Below, one piece after another: positions 1 to 12,068 of a stretch of DNA of 64,000 nucleotides (position 1 is its first letter; every line of letters begins with the position of its first letter). The stretch is taken from the NCBI RefSeq assembly GCF_918797525.1, contig NZ_OU963893.1, positions 4,650,001-4,714,000 on the forward strand, written 5' to 3'. The position numbers and the translations under genes are program-made. A model generated the notes under the pieces. That model did not search any database. It was not told where the DNA came from and saw nothing but the letters and a program-made list of their open reading frames with translations. The DNA comes from an unidentified bacterial endosymbiont (GTDB taxonomy: Bacteria; Pseudomonadota; Gammaproteobacteria; Enterobacterales; Enterobacteriaceae).

Positions 1-1392
1 CGCAAGGTCCGCCTCGCGGCGGGCCTGAGCAGCGACAATGTTCTCTCCCTTGACGCCATGGAACGTGGCTGGCAGTGTCTGCGCCTTTTTGCCGAACGTC
101 TGCAGGACATCCCGCCGACGCAGATCCGCGTTGTGGCGACGGCGACGCTCCGCCTGGCGGTAAACGCTGCGGATTTTATTGCCCAGGCACAGGACATTCT
201 CGGTTGTCCGGTTCAGGTCATCAGCGGTGAAGAAGAAGCGCGCCTGATTTATCAGGGCGTGGCGCACACCACGGGCGGTGACGATCGCCGTCTGGTGGTG
301 GATATCGGCGGAGCCAGTACCGAACTGGTCACCGGTACAGGTGCTCAGGCAACATCACTGTTCAGCCTGTCAATGGGCTGCGTGACCTGGCTTGAGCGCT
401 ATTTCACCGATCGCAACCTCGCGAAAGAGAACTTCGATGAGGCGGAAAGAGCCGCTCGCGACGTGCTACGCCCGGTCATGGACGAACTGCGCTATCAAGG
501 CTGGAAAGTGTGCGTGGGGGCGTCCGGAACCGTACAGGCGTTGCAGGAAATCATGATGGCTCAGGGTATGGATGAGCGGATCACGCTCGTTAAACTTCAG
601 CAGCTAAAACAGCGCGCCATTCAGTGCGGCCGTCTTGAAGAGCTTGAAATTGAAGGCCTGACGCTCGAACGTGCGCTGGTTTTCCCAAGCGGGCTCGCGA
701 TCCTGATCGCCATTTTTAGCGGATTGAACATTCAGTGTATGACTCTGGCTGGCGGCGCGCTGCGCGAAGGGCTGGTCTACGGGATGCTACACCTGACGGT
801 CGATCAGGACATCCGCCGCCGCACCCTGCGCAACGTACAGCGCCGTTTTCTCGTCGATACTGAGCAGGCAGGCCGCGTGGCGCAACTGGCATCGCACTTT
901 GCCGATCAGGTGAAGAACATCTGGGAGATTGAACCCTTAAGCCGCGATCTCATGCTAAGCGCCTGTGCACTACATGAAATTGGTTTGAGCGTGGAATACA
1001 AGCAAGCGCCGCTGCATGCCGCCTGGCTGGTACGAAATCTCGATTTGCCCGGCTTCACCCCGGCACAAAAAAAGTTACTGGCAACCCTGCTGCTGAACCA
1101 GACTAACGCCGTTGATCTCTCTTCATTACACCAGCAAAATGCCGTTCCCCCACGCGTGGCCGAGCATCTTTGCCGTTTACTACGCCTGGCTATCCTGTTT
1201 GCCAGCCGCCGACGCGATGATTTGCTGCCCGCCATTACGCTGGTAGCCGAAGAGGAGCAACTGTCGCTGACGATGCCAGAGAAGTGGCTGGATAATCATC
1301 CGCTTGGTGCAGAACTGTTTGAACAGGAGTGCCAATGGCAGAGCTATGTGCACTGGGTGCTTAGGGTGAATAACGGTTCGACGGTGAGGTAA
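1..1392 (+). CDS. gppA: Guanosine-5'-triphosphate,3'-diphosphate pyrophosphatase GppA (5' end missing)
   Basis: GppA removes a phosphate from pppGpp to give ppGpp and also acts as an exopolyphosphatase, so it tunes the stringent response in the cytoplasm. The reading frame is open from base 1, so the N-terminus (roughly 30 residues compared with the 494-residue E. coli protein) lies outside the window. An ASKHA-type phosphate-binding motif, [10 protein letters not shown], is visible around base 300, and the C-terminal HD-like part runs to the stop at 1390-1392. It faces rep, as in E. coli, but about 1 kb of decayed accessory DNA separates the two here. Identification rests on full-length resemblance to E. 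coli GppA. Confidence 0.95.
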   Translation, partial: RKVRLAAGLSSDNVLSLDAMERGWQCLRLFAERLQDIPPTQIRVVATATLRLAVNAADFIAQAQDILGCPVQVISGEEEARLIYQGVAHTTGGDDRRLVVDIGGASTELVTGTGAQATSLFSLSMGCVTWLERYFTDRNLAKENFDEAERAARDVLRPVMDELRYQGWKVCVGASGTVQALQEIMMAQGMDERITLVKLQQLKQRAIQCGRLEELEIEGLTLERALVFPSGLAILIAIFSGLNIQCMTLAGGALREGLVYGMLHLTVDQDIRRRTLRNVQRRFLVDTEQAGRVAQLASHFADQVKNIWEIEPLSRDLMLSACALHEIGLSVEYKQAPLHAAWLVRNLDLPGFTPAQKKLLATLLLNQTNAVDLSSLHQQNAVPPRVAEHLCRLLRLAILFASRRRDDLLPAITLVAEEEQLSLTMPEKWLDNHPLGAELFEQECQWQSYVHWVLRVNNGSTVR

Positions 1393-1411
1393 TTTATAGC
1401 CCGGAGGGTAC

Positions 1412-1625
1412 ATGCAGGAAGAGCTAAATTTTATTTCTCTGCCCTCTACCGTCTGGGAAATGTCTCTGGCTGCGGACTCCCTTGATATCAGCCAACCGAC
1501 AGGCAGCCTACTATTAAAAAAATTGCGGGCACATTTTGCCGACCCGCTATTTGTTCGTACGGGTCAGCGAATGTTTCCGACCCCGCGCGCTGAAGCCATT
1601 TCTTCCACCATTTCCACGCTACTGC
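1412..1625 (+). pseudogene. Remnant of a LysR-type regulator (N-terminal HTH only)
   Basis: About 70 codons resemble the DNA-binding domain of a LysR regulator: the helix-turn-helix region ends in SLDISQPTGSLLLKKLRAHF, followed by the typical DPLFVRTGQRMFPTPRAE. A ribosome-binding sequence (GGAGG) precedes the ATG. No effector-binding domain follows. Instead the same frame runs into sequence of an unrelated enzyme family. I read it as the surviving 5' end of a deleted regulator gene. It could be translated as a short chimeric protein of 128 residues, but a function is unlikely. Confidence 0.8.
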
Positions 1626-1907
1626 AACTGGGGATGAAAGGTGCGCTAATCAACGGCTATGAGAGCCTGACAGGCTCGGTCAAGGGCTTTGCGCAGGAGA
1701 CCGCCGTTCACGCTATTCGCCTGATGACGAGCGGCCTTTTCGATCGTTATCCAGATCTCAATCTGGTACTGGGCGACCTCGGTGGATTATCCGTATGAAG
1801 ATATTTATTAAGCCTGCGACTGGTTTGACCCACTGGTAATGGACGCGGAATTGAAAAATAAAATCGCCTGGGAGAATGCCAGCCGCGTATTCAATATTAA
1901 AAACATT
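1626..1907 (+). pseudogene. Decayed amidohydrolase / decarboxylase-family gene
   Basis: Three blocks resemble metal-dependent amidohydrolases of the 2,3-dihydroxybenzoate/gamma-resorcylate decarboxylase type. GMKGALINGYES, then FAQETAVHAIRLMTSGLFDR and a following LGDLGG, are in one frame. In another frame lie DYPYEDIY, a TAA stop at 1809-1811, and the C-terminal block from DWFDPLVMDAEL to ENASRVFNIK. Pieces between the blocks are missing, so there are at least two internal deletions, a frame change and a nonsense codon. The first block is fused in frame to the LysR remnant. The family assignment is from motif memory; the decay is read directly from the sequence. Confidence 0.75.
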
Positions 1908-1917
1908 TCCATTACGG

Positions 1918-1939
1918 CCGGGCCTGTTATCAGGCCCGG
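1918..1939. terminator. Perfect hairpin after the decayed enzyme gene
   Basis: CCGGGCCTG and CAGGCCCGG form a perfect 9-bp stem around a TTAT loop. It lies directly after the C-terminal coding remnant and before the DUF554 start, which suits a transcription terminator. The T-run is weak (TTGTCTATT). Confidence 0.5.
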
Positions 1940-1968
1940 ATTGTCTATTAATGGTGAAGGAGAGAGTC

Positions 1969-2448
1969 ATGCCGATAGGTATTTTTGTATGTAGCGGTTC
2001 ATTAGTGGTTTGGGCTATTGCTGGCGCCTTTCTGAATAAATTTATACCAGAGCAGTTTAAGAAAACTCTGCCGCTTATTTCCGGACTAATCTCTATGAGT
2101 ATGGGCGTGTTTTTCCTCGTTAAATTGATCAACCTGCCACCTATAGCGTTAGCGATGATCCTGGGCACGATTATTGGCGGCCTGCTGAATATTGAGAAAT
2201 GGATTGAAAGAGCAGGCTCCCGATTACGCGCGTACCGATTGAACGGATCTTTCCAATCCAGACGAGTTCCGACATGGACGAGGAAAATTATATCAATCAG
2301 TTTATTGCGATGCTGATCCTCTTCTGCGCCAGCGGCACGGGGATTTTCGGCGCGCTGACTGAAGGAATGACCGGTGACCCCACCATCCTCCTGACAAAAT
2401 CGATCCTTGATTTCTTTACCGCCGCCATTTTCAGCCGTCTGGCAACAC
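1969..2448 (+). pseudogene. Frameshifted, truncated DUF554 membrane protein
   Basis: The ATG at 1969 follows a good Shine-Dalgarno (AAGGAGAG). The first frame encodes hydrophobic segments typical of DUF554 (YqgA-like) membrane proteins, including SMGVFFLVKLINLPPIALAM and ILGTIIGGLLNIEKWIERAG. The family then continues in a different frame (INQFIAMLILFCASGTGIFG, ALTEGMTGDPTILLTKSILD) after a frameshift near 2215-2235. Coding similarity stops where the rep gene ends, so the C-terminal half is missing. It has no recognised biochemical function. It appears to be a remnant of accessory DNA inserted between gppA and rep. Confidence 0.75.
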
Positions 2449-4843
<2,395 letters not shown>

Positions 4844-4849
4844 GCAGCA

Positions 4850-4876
4850 AGGCCCTTTCTTCGTGGGAGAGGGCCT
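4850..4876. terminator. Bidirectional hairpin between ppiC and ilvC
   Basis: AGGCCCT at 4850-4856 pairs with AGGGCCT at 4870-4876. It sits between the convergent stops of ppiC and ilvC, where a shared terminator is expected. Confidence 0.65.
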
Positions 4877-4883
4877 GTTGGGA

Positions 4884-6359
4884 TTAACCCGCGACAGCAA
4901 TACGTTTCATATCGGTCATGTAGCCACGCAGTTTATGGCCCACATTCTCAATCGCATGGCTGCGAATCGCTTCATTTACGTCACGCAACTGGGCATTATC
5001 TACCGCGCCTTCAGCAACGGCTTTACCCAGATCGCCCGCCTGCAGCGTTGTCATAAACTCTTTCAGCAGCGGTACGCACGCATAAGAGAACAGGTAGTTG
5101 CCGTACTCTGCGGTATCAGAAATTACCACGTTCATTTCGTACAGACGCTTACGGGCGATGGTGTTGGCGATAAGCGGCAGCTCGTGCAGTGATTCATAGT
5201 AGGCAGATTCTTCGATGATGCCGGAATCTACCATCGTTTCGAATGCCAGCTCAACGCCGGCTTTCACCATCGCGATCATCAGTACGCCTTTATCGAAGTA
5301 CTCTTGCTCGCTGATTTTACCCTCGAACTGCGCAGCGGTTTCGAACGCGGTTTTACCGGTCTCTTCGCGCCAGGTCAGCAGATTTTTGTCGTCATTCGCC
5401 CAGTCCGCCATCATGCCGGAAGAGAATTCACCGGAGATGATATCGTCCATATGTTTCTGGAACAGAGGCGCCATAATGGTTTTCAACTGTTCAGACAGCG
5501 CGAACGCACGCAGTTTCGCGGGGTTGGACAGACGGTCCATCATCAGCGTAATGCCGCCCTGCTTCAACGCTTCGGTGATGGTTTCCCAGCCGAACTGAAT
5601 CAGTTTTTCCGCGTATGCAGGGTCTGTACCCTCTTCCACCAGCTTGTCGAAGCACAACAGAGAGCCTGCCTGCAGCATGCCGCACAGAATGGTCTGCTCA
5701 CCCATCAGGTCAGATTTAACTTCTGCCACGAAAGAAGATTCGAGAACGCCCGCACGATCGCCGCCGGTGGCCGCTGCCCATGCTTTGGCAATGGCCATAC
5801 CTTCGCCTTTCGGATCGTTTTCCGGGTGCACCGCGATAAGCGTTGGTACGCCGAAACCACGTTTGTACTCTTCTCGTACTTCCGTGCCCGGGCACTTCGG
5901 TGCGACCATCACAACAGTGATGTCTTTACGGATCTGCTCACCCACTTCAACGATGTTAAAACCGTGGGAATAACCCAGCGCCGCACCGTCTTTCATCAGT
6001 GGCTGTACGGAACGCACCACGTCAGAGTGCTGTTTATCTGGCGTCAGGTTAACCACCAAATCCGCCTGTGGGATCAGCTCTTCATAGGTGCCTACTTTGA
6101 AGCCGTTTTCGGTGGCTTTACGCCAGGAAGCACGCTTCTCAGCAATCGCTTCTTTACGCAATGCGTAGGAGATATCCAGACCGGAATCACGCATGTTCAG
6201 GCCCTGGTTCAGACCCTGTGCGCCACAGCCGACGATGACCACTTTTTTACCCTGAAGGTAGCTCGCGCCATCGGCAAATTCTTCGCGCGCCATAAAGCGG
6301 CATTTGCCCAGCTGCGCCAGCTGCTGGCGCAAGTTGAGTGTATTAAAGTAATTAGCCAT
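4884..6359 (-). CDS. ilvC: Ketol-acid reductoisomerase (NADP+)
   Basis: IlvC catalyses the Mg2+-dependent isomerisation and NADPH reduction of acetolactate or acetohydroxybutyrate, the second common step of valine and isoleucine synthesis. The 491-residue product is the long class II form with a duplicated C-terminal knotted domain. The N-terminal Rossmann motif reads [16 protein letters not shown]. It stands apart from ilvLXGMEDA and is divergently transcribed from its activator gene ilvY, the standard enterobacterial arrangement, so induction by acetolactate through IlvY is expected. Confidence 0.98.
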   Translation of the reverse strand: MANYFNTLNLRQQLAQLGKCRFMAREEFADGASYLQGKKVVIVGCGAQGLNQGLNMRDSGLDISYALRKEAIAEKRASWRKATENGFKVGTYEELIPQADLVVNLTPDKQHSDVVRSVQPLMKDGAALGYSHGFNIVEVGEQIRKDITVVMVAPKCPGTEVREEYKRGFGVPTLIAVHPENDPKGEGMAIAKAWAAATGGDRAGVLESSFVAEVKSDLMGEQTILCGMLQAGSLLCFDKLVEEGTDPAYAEKLIQFGWETITEALKQGGITLMMDRLSNPAKLRAFALSEQLKTIMAPLFQKHMDDIISGEFSSGMMADWANDDKNLLTWREETGKTAFETAAQFEGKISEQEYFDKGVLMIAMVKAGVELAFETMVDSGIIEESAYYESLHELPLIANTIARKRLYEMNVVISDTAEYGNYLFSYACVPLLKEFMTTLQAGDLGKAVAEGAVDNAQLRDVNEAIRSHAIENVGHKLRGYMTDMKRIAVAG

Positions 6360-6473
6360 GGGTGATACCTCGTGATGTTGTGCGTCTTATTGTTCGGTTC
6401 GCGTTTCAGCGAGAATGTACCCACATTACATCAGGAAATTTATTGCGGAAATTGATATATTCACAACATCACG

Positions 6474-6488
6474 TTGCAATTTTTGCAA
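6474..6488. promoter_or_regulatory. Candidate IlvY operator in the ilvC-ilvY divergent region
   Basis: The 152-bp region between the divergent starts of ilvC and ilvY contains two palindromic TTGCAA units three bases apart (TTGCAATTTTTGCAA). In E. coli IlvY binds tandem operators in this interval to activate ilvC and repress itself. The repeat is seen; its role is inferred from position. Confidence 0.5.
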
Positions 6489-6511
6489 TATAAAACGGGG
6501 GGGTGAAATCC

Positions 6512-7402
6512 ATGGATTTACGCGATCTGAAATTGTTCCTGCATCTGGCGGAAAGCCGCCACTTTGGCCGTAGCGCGCGGGCAATGCACGTCAGCCCCTC
6601 CACGCTGTCACGCCAGATCCAGCGCCTTGAGGAAGACCTCGGCCAGCTCCTTTTTGTGCGCGATAACCGCACCGTCACCCTCACCGAAGCAGGGGAAGAA
6701 CTGCGCGGGTTTGCCCAACAAACTCTGTTGCAGTATCAGCAGTTGCGGCACACCATCGATCAGCAAGGACCGTCTCTCTCCGGCGAGCTTCACATTTTCT
6801 GTTCTGTGACCGCCGCCTATAGCCATCTGCCGCCGATCCTCGATCGCTTCCGCGCTGAGCATCCGTCGGTCGAAATTAAACTCACCACCGGCGATGCCGC
6901 CGATGCGATGGATAAAGTAGTGACGGGTGAAGCCGATCTGGCCATTGCCGGGAAGCCCGAAACCCTGCCGGGCGCAGTAGCATTCTCAATGCTGGAAAAT
7001 CTGGCTGTCGTGTTGATCGCTCCGGCGCTATCCTGCCCGGTGCGTAATCAGGTATCGGTGGAAAAGCCCGACTGGTTCACGGTGCCGTTTATCATGGCCG
7101 ATCAGGGGCCGGTCCGCCGCCGCATCGAACTGTGGTTCCGCCGTCATAAAATCAGTAATCCGTCGATTTACGCCACGGTAGGTGGCCATGAGGCAATGGT
7201 GTCGATGGTGGCGCTGGGCTGCGGCGTGGCGCTGTTGCCGGAAGTGGTTCTGGAAAATAGCCCTGAGCCAGTGCGGAACCGGGTGATGATTCTGGAACGC
7301 AGCGACGAGAAAACTCCGTTTGAGCTTGGCGTGTGCGCACAAAAAAAGCGGCTGCATGAGCCGCTTATTGATGCATTCTGGAAAATATTGCCCAACCACT
7401 AG
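6512..7402 (+). CDS. ilvY: LysR-type activator of ilvC, IlvY
   Basis: IlvY is the substrate-sensing LysR regulator that activates ilvC in response to acetolactate or acetohydroxybutyrate. The 296-residue protein has the N-terminal winged HTH (MDLRDLKLFLHLAESRHFGR) and an effector-binding domain. The ATG at 6512 gives the E. coli N-terminus; a GTG three codons upstream is in frame but adds residues not found in the family. Its stop overlaps the ilvA stop on the other strand by two bases. Confidence 0.96.
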   Translation: MDLRDLKLFLHLAESRHFGRSARAMHVSPSTLSRQIQRLEEDLGQLLFVRDNRTVTLTEAGEELRGFAQQTLLQYQQLRHTIDQQGPSLSGELHIFCSVTAAYSHLPPILDRFRAEHPSVEIKLTTGDAADAMDKVVTGEADLAIAGKPETLPGAVAFSMLENLAVVLIAPALSCPVRNQVSVEKPDWFTVPFIMADQGPVRRRIELWFRRHKISNPSIYATVGGHEAMVSMVALGCGVALLPEVVLENSPEPVRNRVMILERSDEKTPFELGVCAQKKRLHEPLIDAFWKILPNH

Positions 7403-8943
7403 CCTGCCAGGAAGAACCTGAACGCCGGGTTGTGTGTTTCGTCGTGACAGTCATAGCCCAGCTCGTTCAGCCGGGTTTCGAAATCCGGTTCGTGCTCGCC
7501 CAGCTCAAACGCCGCCAGCACGCGGCCGTAGTCGGTACCGTGGCTGCGGTAGTGGAACAGGGAGATGTTCCAGTGCGTTCCCAGCGTATGCAGGAACTTA
7601 AGCAACGCGCCCGGAGATTCAGGGAACTCGAAGCTGAACAGACGTTCCTGAAGCGGCTTCGACGGACGCCCACCCACCATGTAGCGCACGTGCAGCTTCG
7701 CCATTTCATCGTCAGAGAGATCGACAACGCCGTAACCGCCTTCCTGCAGCAGGCTGAGGATCTCTTTACGCTCTTCCACTCCGCGGCTCAGACGCACGCC
7801 GACAAAAATGCACGCGTCTTTGGCATCGGCAAAGCGGTAGTTGAACTCTGTGACTGAACGACCGCCCAGCAGCTGGCAGAACTTGAGAAAGCTGCCCTTC
7901 TCTTCCGGAATGGTTACCGCTAACAATGCTTCACGCTGTTCCCCCAGTTCGCAGCGCTCGGAGACATAGCGCAGGCCGTGGAAGTTGACGTTGGCGCCGG
8001 AGAGCACATGCGCCAGACGTTCCCCGCGAATATTATGCTGCGTGATGTATTTCTTCATCCCCGCCAGCGCCAGCGCGCCGGACGGTTCCGCAACCGCACG
8101 GACATCCTCGAACAGGTCTTTCATTGCCGCGCAGATAGCGTCGCTGTCGACGGTGATGATGTCGTCGAGATATTCCTGACAGAGACGGAAGGTTTCATCG
8201 CCAATGCGTTTCACCGCCACGCCTTCGGCAAACAGCCCCACGCGCGGTAAATCCACCGGATGACCCGCATCCAGCGCCGCTTTCAGGCAGGCGGAGTCTT
8301 CCGCTTCAACGGCAATGACTTTGATTTGCGGCATTAGCTGTTTGAGCAGCACCGCCACGCCTGCGGCTAAGCCACCGCCCCCCACCGGCACAAACACGCG
8401 GTCGAGATGGGCATCCTGCTGCAACAGCTCCAGCGCCAGCGTACCTTGTCCGGCAATCACCATCGGGTGATCGAAAGGTGGCACCCAGGTGAACCCCTGC
8501 TGCTGCGCCAGTTCGATCGCTTTGGCTTTGGCTTCGTCAAAGTTGGCACCGTGGAGCAATACTTCACCGCCGAACCCACGCACCGCGTCAACTTTGATAT
8601 CCGCCGTGGCGACCGGCATCACGATCAACGCTTTCAGCCCCAGACGCGCCGACGAGAAAGCCACGCCCTGAGCATGGTTGCCTGCAGACGCGGTAATGAC
8701 GCCGTGCGCTTTTTGCTCGTCGGTCAGCCCGGCCATCATCGCGTAAGCCCCGCGCAGCTTGAAGCTGTGCACTGGCTGCCTGTCTTCACGCTTCACCAGA
8801 ATAACGTTGTCGAGGCGCGAAGAGAGCTTTTCCATTTTTTGCAGGGGCGTGACCTGCACGGCTTCATAGACCGGCGCGCGTAGCACCGCCCGAAGATATT
8901 CCGCCCCCCCAGGGGCGGCGGATAAGGGTTGTGACTCGGCCAT
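7399..8943 (-). CDS. ilvA: Threonine deaminase, biosynthetic
   Basis: IlvA is a PLP enzyme that converts threonine to 2-oxobutanoate, the committed step to isoleucine, and is feedback-inhibited by isoleucine. The 514-residue product has the PLP-lysine motif VHSFKLRGAY, the glycine-rich phosphate loop GGGGLAAG and a C-terminal regulatory region of two ACT-like repeats. The ATG at 8943 matches the E. coli N-terminus (MAESQPLS); an ATG overlapping the ilvD stop adds one Met. Last gene of the ilvLXGMEDA operon. Confidence 0.98.
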   Translation of the reverse strand: MAESQPLSAAPGGAEYLRAVLRAPVYEAVQVTPLQKMEKLSSRLDNVILVKREDRQPVHSFKLRGAYAMMAGLTDEQKAHGVITASAGNHAQGVAFSSARLGLKALIVMPVATADIKVDAVRGFGGEVLLHGANFDEAKAKAIELAQQQGFTWVPPFDHPMVIAGQGTLALELLQQDAHLDRVFVPVGGGGLAAGVAVLLKQLMPQIKVIAVEAEDSACLKAALDAGHPVDLPRVGLFAEGVAVKRIGDETFRLCQEYLDDIITVDSDAICAAMKDLFEDVRAVAEPSGALALAGMKKYITQHNIRGERLAHVLSGANVNFHGLRYVSERCELGEQREALLAVTIPEEKGSFLKFCQLLGGRSVTEFNYRFADAKDACIFVGVRLSRGVEERKEILSLLQEGGYGVVDLSDDEMAKLHVRYMVGGRPSKPLQERLFSFEFPESPGALLKFLHTLGTHWNISLFHYRSHGTDYGRVLAAFELGEHEPDFETRLNELGYDCHDETHNPAFRFFLAG

Positions 8944-8945
8944 CA

Positions 8946-10796
8946 TTAGCCCCCAAGTTTAGATTTATCGCGCACCGCGCCTTTATCTGCACTGGTGGCC
9001 AGGCTCGCGTAGGCGCGCAGGGCGAAGGAGACTTCACGCTGGCGGTTTTTCGGCGTCCAGGCTTTGTCGCCACGCGCGTCCTGTGCTTCACGGCGGGCCG
9101 CAATGTCCTGGTCGCTCAGCTTCAGCTGAATGCCGCGGTTTGGAATGTCGATTTCAATCAGATCGCCATCTTCGATGATTGCGATATTGCCGCCGCTTGC
9201 CGCTTCCGGTGACACGTGGCCGATAGACAGACCCGAGGTTCCGCCAGAGAAACGACCGTCAGTGATCAGCGCGCAGGCTTTGCCAAGGCCCATGGATTTC
9301 AGGAAGGTAGTTGGGTAGAGCATCTCCTGCATGCCCGGACCGCCTTTCGGCCCTTCGTAGCGGATGACGACCACATCACCGGCCACCACTTTGCCGCCCA
9401 GAATGGCGTCTACCGCGTCGTCCTGGCTCTCGTACACTTTTGCCGGACCGGTGAATTTCAGGATGCTGTCATCCACACCGGCGGTTTTCACGATGCAGCC
9501 GTTTTCCGCAAAGTTACCGTACAGCACGGCCAGACCGCCGTCTTTACTGTAAGCATGCTCCAGAGAGCGGATGCAGCCTTCTGCGCGGTCATCATCCAGG
9601 GTGTCCCAGCGGCAATCCTGTGAGAATGCCTTTGTAGTACGAATACCGGCCGGCCCCGCGCGGAACATGTTCTTCACCGCCTCGTCTTTAGTCAGCATCA
9701 CGTCGTATTTGTCCAGCGACTCCGGCAGCGTCAGGCCGAGGACGTTTTTCACTTCACGGTTCAACAGGCCGGCGCGATCCAGCTCGCCCAGGATACCTAA
9801 CACGCCACCCGCACGGTGTACGTCTTCCATATGGTACTTCTGAGTGCTCGGCGCAACCTTACACAGCTGCGGCACTTTGCGGGACAGTTTATCGATATCG
9901 CTCATGGTAAAGTCGATTTCCGCTTCCTGCGCGGCAGCCAGCAGGTGCAGAACGGTATTAGTGGAGCCGCCCATGGCGATATCCAGGGTCATGGCATTTT
10001 CGAACGCGGCTTTGCAGGCAATATTGCGCGGCAGCGCGCTGGCATCGTCCTGCTCATAGTAGCGTTTGGTCAGCTCAACGATGCGTTTACCGGCGTTAAG
10101 GAACAGCTGTTCACGATCGGCATGGGTCGCCAGCAGCGAACCGTTGCCCGGCTGAGACAGACCCAGCGCTTCGGTCAGACAGTTCATGGAGTTTGCGGTG
10201 AACATGCCTGAACAAGAACCGCAGGTCGGACACGCGGAGCGTTCCACCTGGTCACTTTGCTCATCAGAGACTTTCGGGTCCGCACCCTGGATCATCGCAT
10301 CGACCAGGTCGAGCTTGATGATTTTATCGGAAAGCTTGGTTTTACCCGCTTCCATTGGGCCACCGGAGACGAAGATCACCGGTATGTTCAGGCGCAGAGA
10401 GGCCATCAGCATCCCTGGGGTGATTTTGTCGCAGTTGGAGATACAGACCATCGCATCGGCGCAGTGGGCATTCACCATGTACTCAACCGAGTCAGCGATC
10501 AGCTCACGCGACGGCAGAGAGTAGAGCATGCCCCCGTGCCCCATCGCGATGCCGTCATCCACCGCAATGGTGTTGAACTCTTTCGCCACACCGCCGGACG
10601 CTTCGATTTGCTCGGCGACCAGTTTACCGAGGTCGCGCAGGTGTACGTGGCCCGGTACAAACTGAGTGAAGGAGTTCACCACGGCGATAATTGGCTTACC
10701 AAAATCATCGTCGGTCATTCCGGTGGCGCGCCACAGCGCGCGGGCCCCCGCCATGTTACGGCCGTGGGTGGTGGTGGCTGAACGATACTTAGGCAT
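8946..10796 (-). CDS. ilvD: Dihydroxy-acid dehydratase
   Basis: IlvD is an iron-sulfur dehydratase that turns dihydroxy acids into 2-keto acids, the third common step for valine and isoleucine. The 616-residue product shows cluster-binding cysteines in CISNCDK and CPTCGSC. It sits between ilvE (61 bp upstream) and ilvA, whose start directly follows the ilvD stop, so the pair is likely translationally coupled. Full length compared with E. coli. Confidence 0.98.
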   Translation of the reverse strand: MPKYRSATTTHGRNMAGARALWRATGMTDDDFGKPIIAVVNSFTQFVPGHVHLRDLGKLVAEQIEASGGVAKEFNTIAVDDGIAMGHGGMLYSLPSRELIADSVEYMVNAHCADAMVCISNCDKITPGMLMASLRLNIPVIFVSGGPMEAGKTKLSDKIIKLDLVDAMIQGADPKVSDEQSDQVERSACPTCGSCSGMFTANSMNCLTEALGLSQPGNGSLLATHADREQLFLNAGKRIVELTKRYYEQDDASALPRNIACKAAFENAMTLDIAMGGSTNTVLHLLAAAQEAEIDFTMSDIDKLSRKVPQLCKVAPSTQKYHMEDVHRAGGVLGILGELDRAGLLNREVKNVLGLTLPESLDKYDVMLTKDEAVKNMFRAGPAGIRTTKAFSQDCRWDTLDDDRAEGCIRSLEHAYSKDGGLAVLYGNFAENGCIVKTAGVDDSILKFTGPAKVYESQDDAVDAILGGKVVAGDVVVIRYEGPKGGPGMQEMLYPTTFLKSMGLGKACALITDGRFSGGTSGLSIGHVSPEAASGGNIAIIEDGDLIEIDIPNRGIQLKLSDQDIAARREAQDARGDKAWTPKNRQREVSFALRAYASLATSADKGAVRDKSKLGG

Positions 10797-10857
10797 GCTT
10801 TATTTACTCCCGTCTGACTATTTTAATGGGACGATGCGTGCCATCCCAAATCTATGC

Positions 10858-11787
10858 TTATTGATTAACCTGATCCAACCAGCCGTATTTATCTTCCGTT
10901 TCACCGGTAAAGAGGCCGAAGAATGCCTGCTGAATACGTTTGGTTACCGGGCCACAACGACCTACACCGACCTGGATACCGTCTACGCTACGAACCGGCG
11001 TGATTTCAGCCGCCGTACCGGACATAAACACTTCATCGGCCAGGTACAGTGATTCGCGGGACAGAACCTGCTCACGTACTTCAACACCCAGATCTTTCGC
11101 CAGCCTGATGATGGCATCGCGGGTGATACCCGGCAGTGCAGAAGAGGTGAATGGCGGAGTGAACAGGATCCCGTCTTTCACTTCGAACAGGTTTTCACCC
11201 GCGCCTTCGGAGATGTAGCCATTCACGTCAAGCGCAATACCTTCCTGGTAGCCGTGACGACGCGCTTCGCTGCCGACCAGCAGTGAAGAGAGGTAGTTAC
11301 CGCCCGCTTTAGCCGCGGTTGGAATGGTATTGGGTGCAACGCGGTTCCAGGAAGAAACCATTGCGTCGATCCCCTGATCCAGGGCTTCGGCCCCCAGGTA
11401 TGCCCCCCATGGGAACGCGGCAATGATCACATCAGTGTTATACCCTGCTGGCGGATTAACCCCCATGCCGACATCCCCCACGAACACCAGCGGACGAATG
11501 TAGGCGCTGGTCAGTTTGTTCTGACGAATCACGTCGCGACAGGCTTGCATAAGCTCATCAACGCTTTGAGAAACCGGGAAACGATAAATTTTGGCTGAGT
11601 CATGCAAACGTTGCATGTGTTCGCGATGACGGAACACCGCTGGCCCTTTATGAGAATCATAGCAACGGATGCCTTCAAACACAGACGTACCGTAGTGCAG
11701 CGCATGGGACATCACGTGGACTTTCGCGTCCTCCCAGCGAACCATCTCACCATTGAACCAAATGTAATCAGCTTTTTTCGTCGTCAT
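10858..11787 (-). CDS. ilvE: Branched-chain amino acid aminotransferase
   Basis: IlvE is a fold-type IV PLP aminotransferase that makes the last step of valine, isoleucine and leucine synthesis. The 309-residue product begins MTTKKADYIWFNGEMV, identical to E. coli in this part, which fixes the start at 11787 rather than five codons upstream. EGIALDVNGYISEGAGENLF, characteristic of the family, is present. It lies 17 bp after ilvM in the operon. Confidence 0.98.
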   Translation of the reverse strand: MTTKKADYIWFNGEMVRWEDAKVHVMSHALHYGTSVFEGIRCYDSHKGPAVFRHREHMQRLHDSAKIYRFPVSQSVDELMQACRDVIRQNKLTSAYIRPLVFVGDVGMGVNPPAGYNTDVIIAAFPWGAYLGAEALDQGIDAMVSSWNRVAPNTIPTAAKAGGNYLSSLLVGSEARRHGYQEGIALDVNGYISEGAGENLFEVKDGILFTPPFTSSALPGITRDAIIRLAKDLGVEVREQVLSRESLYLADEVFMSGTAAEITPVRSVDGIQVGVGRCGPVTKRIQQAFFGLFTGETEDKYGWLDQVNQ

Positions 11788-11804
11788 TTTTTTTCCTGTC
11801 ACGC

Positions 11805-12068
11805 TTAAGCGCGGATTTGTTGTGATGTGTTTGTGCTCTGGCAGATGGCAACATGGGCAACGTCTACCAGTTTTGATAATTGACTAAACAGTAAGTCGAC
11901 CGACCGCGCACTGGCAACGGTTAATTCAATACTGATGTTTTGGGCGTCGGTGGCGGTTTCCATATTCATTGCGCTAATCTGAAAACCACGATGGCGCACC
12001 ACGCGCAAAACACGTTCTAAGGTCTCTGGGTTGAAGCGAGCCTGCACGGCGACCTGATGCTGCATCAT
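11805..12068 (-). CDS. ilvM: Acetolactate synthase II small subunit
   Basis: IlvM is the ACT-domain regulatory subunit of acetohydroxyacid synthase II and is needed for activity of IlvG. The 87-residue length is the E. coli length and the sequence ([19 protein letters not shown]) matches throughout. Its start overlaps the ilvG stop by four bases, which points to translational coupling and a matched subunit ratio. Confidence 0.97.
   Translation of the reverse strand: MMQHQVAVQARFNPETLERVLRVVRHRGFQISAMNMETATDAQNISIELTVASARSVDLLFSQLSKLVDVAHVAICQSTNTSQQIRA

Noticed and set aside
5304-6365. Long open frame on the plus strand opposite ilvC (353 codons)
   Set aside because: It is the antisense of a highly expressed, strongly codon-biased gene, with no recognisable domains and no ribosome-binding site.
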